Source: JAFGJQ01 sp964586145 (GTDB taxonomy: Bacteria > Planctomycetota > Phycisphaerae > UBA1845). From it: a DNA stretch of 23,764 bases. Location of the stretch: positions 1 to 23,764 of the forward strand of contig CAZPHH010000076.1 in assembly GCA_964586145.1 (NCBI GenBank). Direction: 5' to 3'. Positions 8,828 to 15,061 of this stretch are shown here, piece by piece. Under the pieces are notes generated by a model. The model was not told where the DNA came from. It searched no databases and saw only the letters and a program-made list of their open reading frames with translations. The stretch's first letter is position 1. Each line of letters starts with the position of its first letter. Made by a program: the position numbers and the translations under genes.

Positions 8828-8948
8828 TCACTCTGGTTCCGTGAGGCTGCACCCCACCCTTGGCCGAACGGACGTCGGCTTCTGCGAGCACAGACCTCAC
8901 GCCCAAGGCGACCGGCCAGCAGACCACGCCTTCTAAGAAACCCCCACC

Positions 8949-8977
8949 ATTGTTTATGCGGACGCTTTCAGTGTCAA
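8949..8977 (-). promoter_or_regulatory. Candidate sigma-70 promoter of the efflux-selD operon
   Basis: On the minus strand, a perfect TTGACA (8977-8972) is followed after 17 bases by AACAAT (8954-8949), matching 4 of 6 -10 positions. Transcription would start near 8942, giving a leader of about 115 bases before the adaptor ATG at 8827. The 288-base gap (8828-9115) between the adaptor and the peptidase gene holds nothing else that I can recognise. Confidence 0.5.
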
Positions 8978-9115
8978 ATCCATTCCTGCTGTCCGCCGCC
9001 CCGAAGCCCGCCCGATTCCATTTACACTTGAACAAGGGGAGGCCCGCTTGATCGTGAGGGGGCGGATTCCTCTGGCGGTGGGCCTCTTGCCTCCCGTAGA
9101 GAAGCGCCAGCCGGG

Positions 9116-10693
9116 TCAGGGAACCGCAAGCGGCTGCCCGTTGGCACCGCGGATGCCCGGTTGGATACCGGCCGACGGGAGATCGGCCGCTGGGCTGCGG
9201 GTGGAGACGGGAATGCCGCGAAACACGAAGCGCCCGACCTCCGGGTTATGGACGGACGCGCTTTGGATTTCGCGAGGCGGCCGCGGTCCGCAATCCGCGC
9301 AGTCGGAGCCGTAGTCGCACACCGCGGATTCGCTTTCCGGCCCTCCGTCGTCGCATTGGCCGTCATACGCGAACGCGCAGTAATTCAAGCACAGCCCCTC
9401 GGTCGCCGCGCCGTTTAGGGGGTGGATCATCGCGGAGGCCTGAAACACGCGATCCTGGCCGTCGGCCAGGTGGGCGTCCAGCCGAAGCGCGTACTCACCG
9501 GGTTCCCACTGGAACCCGTCCGCCTGCACAAAGTGGAACACGCCGTGTACGAACCACTGATCGTAGACCTGCGGTGCGCTGCTGAGCCCGGACGGCCCGA
9601 TCAACATGACTGACCGGACGAACACCGGTGCGTCGAAGGACCAGAGGAACACCAGGTACACCGGCGGCGGATCGCCGGCCGTCGCATCGGCGAACTGGTA
9701 CGCCTCCAGCAGCCGGCCGGTGAGGTCGGTGCCGGGCGGCAGGCCGTCACTGCTTCCGGGCGGCCGGCGCACGTCGGCCGGTTCGATGGAGAATGCGGCG
9801 AAGGCCGTCTCCCCAAACGTCTCGTACGCCATCCAGCCGAATCCGTTGTGCCCCCATCGCTGCGACCAGCTATTCATGATCCGCCAGGCTTCCAGGGCGT
9901 CGTCGTACCCGACCAGGGCCATGGTGTGGGTTGCGTGATTGCTGCCGCTCAGCATGTAGCGCCCGCTGCCGACGTACACCTCGTCACACGCGTTGTACGA
10001 CGGGAAGTCGTCGTAGAGCGTGGCGCCGAACACGACGATCCTGCCCGCGGCCAGCTCTGCCTTGAGGGCATCGCGGTTCGTATGCACCACCCGGTTGAAG
10101 CTGCCGATCCGGAAGTTCGCGGCGTCTGCGACGGGAAGGCTTTCCAGGCAGTCGGTTCGCGAGTACCCGGCCGTCTGCATGCTGGAGCATCCCTGCTCAA
10201 TCAGCAGGTTCAGAGCCGACGAAATCCGCGTCCCGCTGCCGCAGACGGTTCCGTCGGCCTCCAGCGATTTGCCGTACAGGAACCCCGGACTGGCCTGGTT
10301 GGCCGGGTGGGTCACGTCCCAGCCGTACTGCCGACCGGCGGTGTACGTCGCCCCGGCGTACGCAACCGCCCAGGCCGTACAGGACGCCAGCCGGCCCTGG
10401 TCCCCCGCGGGCGGCATATGGTCGGTCAGATCGACGGAGTCCGGCAGAGTGACGTCTGGATTGGCCGCAAAGGGATTGATGGCCAGGGGCATCCGCGCCA
10501 ATTCCTCGGGCGAAAGCCACACGGCGCCGAACGTCACGTCCGCCGGCACAACGCCTCCACACTCGTCTTCACCGCCTTCCACGGTTCCTCTTGCGCCGGC
10601 GGCTCCGCCACCGGTGGATGTGGCGCATCCCGCGCACAGGGCCGGAAGCAGTGCCAGCCAGTACCCCGCCGTCCTTCGAATTCGCATCGTCAT
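9116..10693 (-). CDS. Papain-like (C1 family) cysteine peptidase lipoprotein with C-terminal cysteine module
   Basis: This is a predicted secreted 525-residue lipoprotein. The start at 10693 gives a lipoprotein signal ending in LCAGC (Cys23); ATG 10687, two codons on, is nearly as good. The papain core carries Q99 (oxyanion hole) and catalytic Cys105 in DQGRLASCTAWA, catalytic His256 in HTMALVGYDD, and Asn274 in MNSWSQRWGHNGFG, in correct order and spacing. Cysteines at 435, 439, 447, 459, 465 and 468 form a DGQCDDGGP...CDYGSDC module that recalls Notch/LNR-like calcium-binding repeats. The rest of the C-terminus, including the predicted beta-rich part at about 320-430, is unrecognised. It lies 177 bases downstream of cydB on the same strand with no clear promoter of its own. 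Its substrate is unknown; no separate inhibitory propeptide is evident. Confidence 0.9.
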   Translation of the reverse strand: MTMRIRRTAGYWLALLPALCAGCATSTGGGAAGARGTVEGGEDECGGVVPADVTFGAVWLSPEELARMPLAINPFAANPDVTLPDSVDLTDHMPPAGDQGRLASCTAWAVAYAGATYTAGRQYGWDVTHPANQASPGFLYGKSLEADGTVCGSGTRISSALNLLIEQGCSSMQTAGYSRTDCLESLPVADAANFRIGSFNRVVHTNRDALKAELAAGRIVVFGATLYDDFPSYNACDEVYVGSGRYMLSGSNHATHTMALVGYDDALEAWRIMNSWSQRWGHNGFGWMAYETFGETAFAAFSIEPADVRRPPGSSDGLPPGTDLTGRLLEAYQFADATAGDPPPVYLVFLWSFDAPVFVRSVMLIGPSGLSSAPQVYDQWFVHGVFHFVQADGFQWEPGEYALRLDAHLADGQDRVFQASAMIHPLNGAATEGLCLNYCAFAYDGQCDDGGPESESAVCDYGSDCADCGPRPPREIQSASVHNPEVGRFVFRGIPVSTRSPAADLPSAGIQPGIRGANGQPLAVP

Positions 10694-10870
10694 CTCCAGT
10701 CTCCGCCGGATGTCCGCGCATCCCGCGCCGGTGGGGGATTCTGCGATTGATCCGGCCGCGCCGGGGGCGCACGCTCTCCTCGTCTGCTGGAGCGCGATCC
10801 GCGTCCAGGCGCCTTGCAGACAATCTCGCTTACGCACATCGAGCCGGACACCGATCCCTGTGTTCCCTCT

Positions 10871-11902
10871 TCAGTAACTGGCCTGCTCCAGCTTCACCTT
10901 GCCACGGAAGACCCGGTACACCACCGTGGTGTAGGCCAGCACGAACGGCATGCCGATGGCCGCCATGATGGCCATGATGGTCAGCGTCCTGGGTGACGAC
11001 GCGGCGGTGTAAAGGGTCAGGTTATAGGCGGGGTCCAGGCTGGAGACGACCAGGTTCGGATAGAGCGCCGCTCCGAACAGGAACACCAGGGCCGCGATGG
11101 AACAGCACGAGGAGAAGAAGGCGTAGCCCGGCCGGCGCCGGTGAATGGCCCGCGGGATGTTCGCGATGGCGAGCACGTTCAGGACGACGACGGCCCAGGC
11201 CCACGGGTAGTGCCGGAAGTTGTAGGTGGCCGAGGGGATGGCGACGATGGACACCACCGAGGTCACGACGAACAGCGTGAGGAACACGAAGAAGGTTCTC
11301 CACATCCAGCCGTGGATGCGCTGCTGCAGTTCGCCCTCGGTCTTGAGGTACAGATAGATCGAGCCGTGCATGGCGAACAGCGACACGGCAAACAGGCCGA
11401 CCAGAATGGGGTACGGCCCGAGCAGGTCGAAGAAAGAGCCGGCGTAATCCATGGTCGCGTCCACCTTCAGGCCCTGGATGGCGTTGCCCGTGGCCACGCC
11501 GAACAGAAGGGTCGCGAGAGCGCTGGAGCCGAAGAAGCAGGCGTCGAAGAAGCCCCGCCAGCGGGGTGATTCTCGCTTGCTGCGGAACTCCAGGGCCACC
11601 GCCCGGAAGATCAGGGCGAACAGCAACAGCATGAAGGCCAGGTAGAACCCGGAGAACACGGTCGCGTAGGCGTGGGGGAAGGCTGCGAACATCGCTCCGC
11701 CGAAGGTGACCAGCCACACTTCGTTTCCGTCCCAGATCGGGCCGATGGAGTTCATGAGAATCCGCCGGTCGCGATCGGTGGGGGCGAACAGGTGCAGGAT
11801 GCCCACGCCCAGGTCGAACCCGTCGAGCATGGCGTAGCCGGTCAGCAACACGCCCAGGAGGGCGAACCAAAGGTGATTGAGGTCCCACACGGTGTCGGGC
11901 AT
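10871..11902 (-). CDS. cydB: Cytochrome bd ubiquinol oxidase subunit II
   Basis: CydB is the structural partner of CydA in the quinol-oxidising, oxygen-reducing bd oxidase of the inner membrane. The 343-residue product has multiple membrane helices and family motifs: LTGYAMLDGFDLGVG near the N-terminus and SIGPIWDGNEVWLVTFGGAM around residues 52-71, followed by MHGSIYLYLKTEGEL. Its length fits the long CydB class (E. coli about 379). The ATG lies one base after the cydA stop (TGA-C-ATG), with GGAGG 10 bases upstream inside the end of cydA, so the two are translationally coupled. No cydX-like small ORF is visible after it. Confidence 0.96.
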   Translation of the reverse strand: MPDTVWDLNHLWFALLGVLLTGYAMLDGFDLGVGILHLFAPTDRDRRILMNSIGPIWDGNEVWLVTFGGAMFAAFPHAYATVFSGFYLAFMLLLFALIFRAVALEFRSKRESPRWRGFFDACFFGSSALATLLFGVATGNAIQGLKVDATMDYAGSFFDLLGPYPILVGLFAVSLFAMHGSIYLYLKTEGELQQRIHGWMWRTFFVFLTLFVVTSVVSIVAIPSATYNFRHYPWAWAVVVLNVLAIANIPRAIHRRRPGYAFFSSCCSIAALVFLFGAALYPNLVVSSLDPAYNLTLYTAASSPRTLTIMAIMAAIGMPFVLAYTTVVYRVFRGKVKLEQASY

Positions 11903-11903
11903 G

Positions 11904-13367
11904 TCAGGGGTCCCTCCGCGAGTGGCCGGTTGATTCGTGCGCGTCGGTCATGGACGCGCCGCCGCGTGCGTGCAGGGCCGCCGCCGCGGCCAGGACGCCT
12001 CCGCCGTCGGGCGTCGGATCGGGAGGCATCTGGGCGGGTCCTTCGCGGATTTTGCGGTCCAGCACGTAGATCCATACCAAAAACAGCATCGCGTAGATGA
12101 CGCCGAACAGAATGATGGAGGCGAGGACCTGCTCGGCGGGCACGGAGGGGGAGTAGGCCTCGCTGGTGCGAAGCTCGCCCCAGACAATCCAGGGCTGCCG
12201 GCCCACCTCGGCGGCCACCCAGCCGAACTGGTTCGCGACGACGGGGCCGACGACGGCAACGACGAAGAGCATCATCAGCCATCGTTTCTGGAAGAGCGTT
12301 CCGCGCAGGCGCAGCAGCAGGGCATACAGCGTGATCGCGATGAAGAACATGCCCAGCCCCACCATGATGTGATAGGTCTGGAACGTGATGAACACCGGCG
12401 GCCAGTCCTCCTTGGGGAACTGATCCAAACCGGTGACGGGCTGCCGGAAGTTGCCGTGCAGCAGGAAGCTCAGGCCGCCGGGCACGGCCAGGCCGTACCG
12501 GACCGTCTCCGCCTCCGCATCGGGGAAGCCGAAAAGGTACAACGGGGCCCCGCCCTCGCCGGTGTGGAAGTGCGCTTCGAACGCGGCCAGCTTGGGCGGC
12601 TGGGTTTCGTACACGTTCTGGGCTTGAAGATGTCCGGAGAAGAGAGTGGCCAGGGACGTCACGGCCGCCATGACCAGTGCGATCGTGAACGTTTTCTGCG
12701 AGATGGCCACGTGCCGGCGTTTGAGGATGTAGTACGCGGACACGCTCATCATGAAGAACGCCCCCATGATGAAGCAGCCCAGCAGCACGTGAGTCAGCCG
12801 ATGCACGGAGGACGGGTTGAACACGACGGCCCAGAAGTCGGTGATTTCGGCCCGGCGGAACACGTGTTCGCCGATCGTCTGCGTCACGATGTGATAGCCC
12901 GCCGGCGTCTGCTGCCACGAGTTGGCCACCACGATCCAGACGGCCGAGAAGATCGAGCCCAGGGACACCATGATCGTGGAGAAGAAGTGCATTCGCGAGG
13001 ACACGCGGTCCCAGCCGAACACCAGGATGGCCAGGAACCCGGACTCCAGGAAGAAGGCGAAGATGCCCTCGGCGGCCAGGGCCGAGCCGAACACGTCGCC
13101 GACGAATCGCGAGTAGACGGACCAGTTCGTGCCGAACTGGAACTCCATGACGATTCCGCTGGCGACGCCGATGGCGAAGTTCAGGGCGAAGATTTTCGTC
13201 CAGAACCGGGCCATGGCCTCGTACTGCTTGTCGCCCGTCTTCAGGTAGAGCCCTTCCATGATGACCATAAGCACGCCGAGCCCGATGGTCAGCGGCGGGA
13301 AGAGGTAGTGGAACATGATGGTCAGGGCGAACTGGAGTCGGGCGAGGATTTCCACGTCAAGCGACAT
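11904..13367 (-). CDS. cydA: Cytochrome bd ubiquinol oxidase subunit I
   Basis: CydA carries the three hemes of the bd oxidase and the quinol site. The 487-residue protein has the expected ligands: H20 (FALTIMFHYLFPP, E. coli H19), H193 (LTHVLLGCFIMGAFF, E. coli H186) and the Met of YHIMVGLG (E. coli M393). The proton-channel acids E100 and E108 (AAEGIFAFFLES) and the GRQPWIVWGELRT motif are also present. The Q-loop is of the short type, so the protein is shorter than E. coli CydA (522). The residue before the IM of the Met motif is His rather than the Arg391 of E. coli. The C-terminal tail after KIREGP is Pro/Ala/His-rich and likely disordered. The start is backed by GGAGGG eight bases upstream. 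Such oxidases give high-affinity respiration at low oxygen. Confidence 0.97.
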   Translation of the reverse strand: MSLDVEILARLQFALTIMFHYLFPPLTIGLGVLMVIMEGLYLKTGDKQYEAMARFWTKIFALNFAIGVASGIVMEFQFGTNWSVYSRFVGDVFGSALAAEGIFAFFLESGFLAILVFGWDRVSSRMHFFSTIMVSLGSIFSAVWIVVANSWQQTPAGYHIVTQTIGEHVFRRAEITDFWAVVFNPSSVHRLTHVLLGCFIMGAFFMMSVSAYYILKRRHVAISQKTFTIALVMAAVTSLATLFSGHLQAQNVYETQPPKLAAFEAHFHTGEGGAPLYLFGFPDAEAETVRYGLAVPGGLSFLLHGNFRQPVTGLDQFPKEDWPPVFITFQTYHIMVGLGMFFIAITLYALLLRLRGTLFQKRWLMMLFVVAVVGPVVANQFGWVAAEVGRQPWIVWGELRTSEAYSPSVPAEQVLASIILFGVIYAMLFLVWIYVLDRKIREGPAQMPPDPTPDGGGVLAAAAALHARGGASMTDAHESTGHSRRDP

Positions 13368-13454
13368 TCGTGCGGCCCTCCGATGGGATTCGCGTCCCGC
13401 GGCGCCGGCAGCCCCGACGCGCGCCGGCCCGCGTTGACCGTCGCCACGCGCCGC

Positions 13455-13483
13455 ATTTCATGGCCGCCGCCGCGGCGTGTCAA
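13455..13483 (-). promoter_or_regulatory. Candidate sigma-70 promoter of cydAB
   Basis: On the minus strand a perfect TTGACA (13483-13478) is followed after 17 bases by TGAAAT (13460-13455, 4 of 6 matches). It lies in the gap between the SDR gene and cydA; the predicted start near 13448 gives a leader of about 80 bases. This suggests cydAB is its own unit rather than a continuation of the SDR transcript. Confidence 0.5.
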
Positions 13484-13532
13484 GGAGGAAGGCGACGAAC
13501 CGACCCGCCCGGCCGCACACGTGCCGCCTTCG

Positions 13533-14327
13533 CTACAACAGCCCGCGGCACAGGCCTCCGTCCACGGGCAGGGACACGCCGTGGACGTAGCTCGCCGGTT
13601 CGGAGCACAGGAACGCCACCACCCGGCCCAGTTCGATGGGCTCGCCGAATCGTCTCAGCGGAACGGCGGCCTCGCGCTGCCGGAGAAGGTTTTCGGGCGT
13701 TGTGCCCTGCTCGGCGGCCCAGCGGGCGAGCAGATCGCGGTGTCGCTGCGTGAGGTACGAACCCGGGCACACTGCGTTGACGAGAATGTTGTCCGCGCCC
13801 ACATCCCGCGACAGTGATTTGAGAAACCCGTGAACGGCCGGACGCAGGGCGTTGGACAGCGTCAGCCCGTCGATCGGCTCGCGAGCCGACGTCGAGGTGA
13901 TGGCCACGATGCGGCCCCATCGCCGGCGCCGCATGTGCGGGATGACGGAACGGCACAGGGCCACCACGCTGCGAAGCGTCAGCTTGAAGCCCTGCTGCCA
14001 CTGCTCGTCATTCAGATCGAGCGGTCGGCCGAAGGGCGGACCTCCCGCGTTGCAGACCAGAATGTCGATCCGGTCGCCGAAGTGTTCGGCCGCGCAGGAG
14101 ACGAACCGCTGAACGTCCTCCACGCGCGAGACGTCGCACGGGACGGGGAGCACGGCGGCCCCGGTTCGATCCAGCAGGTTGCGGGCCGCCCTCTGCAACG
14201 CCTCCGTCCGCCGGGCCGCGATGGCGAGCCTGGCGCCCTCCTCGGCCAGCGCCTGCGCCACGGCGAATCCCAGTCCTTCACTGGCCCCGGTCACCAGGGC
14301 CACCCGATCGCGAATGCCAAGGTCCAT
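13533..14327 (-). CDS. Atypical short-chain dehydrogenase/reductase lacking the catalytic Tyr-Lys pair
   Basis: This 264-residue SDR-fold protein has a normal cofactor site: TGASEGLG (13-20), a basic ARR after strand 2 (38-40) suggesting NADP(H), CDVS (64-67) and NAGG (93-96). At the active site, Ser145 is present, but the expected Tyr at +13 is Ser158 and the Lys four further on is Arg162 (LTLSNALR). The later VCPG segment and C-terminal VDGG are normal. Some 3-oxoacyl-ACP-reductase-like SDRs (a BKR-like subgroup) are known to lack the standard tetrad and have a similar LSNxxR pattern, so this is likely a family trait, not damage. Activity and substrate are unknown. The ATG at 14327 has AGGAG eight bases upstream; an upstream in-frame start at 14366 is less likely. 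Confidence 0.9.
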   Translation of the reverse strand: MDLGIRDRVALVTGASEGLGFAVAQALAEEGARLAIAARRTEALQRAARNLLDRTGAAVLPVPCDVSRVEDVQRFVSCAAEHFGDRIDILVCNAGGPPFGRPLDLNDEQWQQGFKLTLRSVVALCRSVIPHMRRRRWGRIVAITSTSAREPIDGLTLSNALRPAVHGFLKSLSRDVGADNILVNAVCPGSYLTQRHRDLLARWAAEQGTTPENLLRQREAAVPLRRFGEPIELGRVVAFLCSEPASYVHGVSLPVDGGLCRGLL

Positions 14328-14438
14328 ATGTAGCGCTCCTTCCACGGGCCACCGCGGACTTCTCACTGTACGCGCGGCGGCGACGCGGGCAATGGTTTTC
14401 GGACGCGGTGCAGGGCGGAATTATGCGGCCTGCGGTAT

Positions 14439-14467
14439 TTGCCCCCGGGTGGATCGTATTTTATCTT
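14439..14467 (+). promoter_or_regulatory. Candidate promoter of the small zinc-ribbon gene
   Basis: TTGCCC (14439-14444) and TATCTT (14462-14467) are separated by 17 bases, each matching 4 of 6 consensus positions. They lie in a short AT-rich patch that stands out in a GC-rich region. The start would be near 14474, about 58 bases before the ATG at 14532. The same patch could serve the divergent SDR gene, but I see no good minus-strand match. Confidence 0.4.
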
Positions 14468-14531
14468 GTAGCGTGCGGGGCACGACCACGCTTGGATTTC
14501 CCGCCACCTTCGGGGATTGAGGGTAAAGGCC

Positions 14532-14705
14532 ATGTCGCAAGTACCCTGCGCAAACTGCGGGCGCCTGACCACAGGCCGGAGTGAAGACCGAGTTAGCGGA
14601 CGTATCGTCGCGCTTTGCGAGAAGTGCAACAGCTCGTCCAGCCGGTTGTGGTTCATGCTGCTTGCCCTCACGGCGGCCATTGTCTGCTGGATGCAGAACG
14701 TCTGA
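14532..14705 (+). CDS. Small zinc-ribbon membrane protein (57 residues)
   Basis: The predicted product has two CxxC pairs (C6-C9, PCANCG; C29-C32, LCEKC) spaced like a zinc ribbon or rubredoxin-type knuckle. A single hydrophobic helix follows at about 39-53 (LWFMLLALTAAIVCW), so the metal-binding head would face one side of the membrane. The ATG has GAGGG eight bases upstream. A TTG five codons earlier is in frame but has no good ribosome binding site. The gene has its own candidate promoter and a strong terminator 84 bases past the stop, which supports it being a real stand-alone unit. I do not recognise a named family, and no function is assigned. Confidence 0.72.
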   Translation: MSQVPCANCGRLTTGRSEDRVSGRIVALCEKCNSSSSRLWFMLLALTAAIVCWMQNV

Positions 14706-14788
14706 CCGGTTTGGAGTTGGACACACCCGTCGCGCCCCGCGGCGGAGCGAGACCCTGCGGGGCAACGCACGATCATCTCGAAGCACGT

Positions 14789-14831
14789 GGGCACGTGACC
14801 GCCATCCGCGGCACGTGCCCCTGGCTTTTTT
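14789..14831 (+). terminator. Intrinsic terminator of the zinc-ribbon gene
   Basis: The stem GGGCACGTG / CACGTGCCC (14789-14797 with 14812-14820) continues inward, after one bulged A, as CCGC / GCGG with a five-base loop, giving 13 pairs. After CTGGC comes a run of six T (14826-14831). This is a typical plus-strand rho-independent terminator and insulates the downstream lptD promoter. Confidence 0.75.
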
Positions 14832-14944
14832 ACGTCGGACGACGGTCGGCTCGACCACTGCGGCCACGGTCCCGCACGCCCGATCGCCGTCCGTTGCCGC
14901 AGGAAACCCCGGCCATCGCCGGCGTCCGTCGCGTCCCCCCTTGA

Positions 14945-14972
14945 TTGACACCCCCCGGGGTCGGTCTATACT
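14945..14972 (+). promoter_or_regulatory. Strong sigma-70-like promoter of lptD
   Basis: A perfect TTGACA (14945-14950) and TATACT (14967-14972, 5 of 6) are separated by 16 bases. The start would be near 14979, with a leader of about 83 bases to the lptD ATG at 15062. This is the best promoter match in the window. Confidence 0.65.
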
Positions 14973-15061
14973 GAGCCGCAGTTTCGGCGCCGGGGTGCCA
15001 ATCGGCGTGGAAGCCCCGGTCTGGCGCGGATTCGCCGCGGCGCGGTAGACGGCGAGCCTTC

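Larger units (their letters stand above)
14706..15061. other. 356-base intergenic region between the zinc-ribbon gene and lptD
   Basis: This stretch holds an intrinsic terminator (14789-14831) and the lptD promoter (14945-14972). A weaker stem, GCCCCGC / GCGGGGC (14734-14740 with 14757-14763), lies close to the zinc-ribbon stop codon. I see no convincing small coding region or RNA gene in the rest. Confidence 0.6.

Noticed and set aside
7523..9031. Plus-strand open frame opposite the adaptor gene
   Set aside because: It is a shadow of the adaptor's coiled-coil coding region, rich in Arg, His and Gln.
8799..9035. Small minus-strand open frame upstream of the adaptor gene
   Set aside because: It overlaps the adaptor start in another frame, spans the candidate promoter and shows no motif.
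13488..13531. GAAGGCG / CGCCTTC inverted repeat after the SDR gene as a terminator
   Set aside because: The loop is about 30 bases and there is no T-tract, so pairing is not convincing.
11937..13817. Long plus-strand open frame opposite cydA and the SDR gene
   Set aside because: It is antisense to clearly conserved genes and has a low-complexity His/Gly/Arg/Asp composition, so it is not a gene.
14784..14817. Three CACGTG palindromes as a cluster of regulator sites
   Set aside because: Two of them form the stem of the intrinsic terminator, which explains the repetition; the third is next to it by chance or as an alternative pairing.
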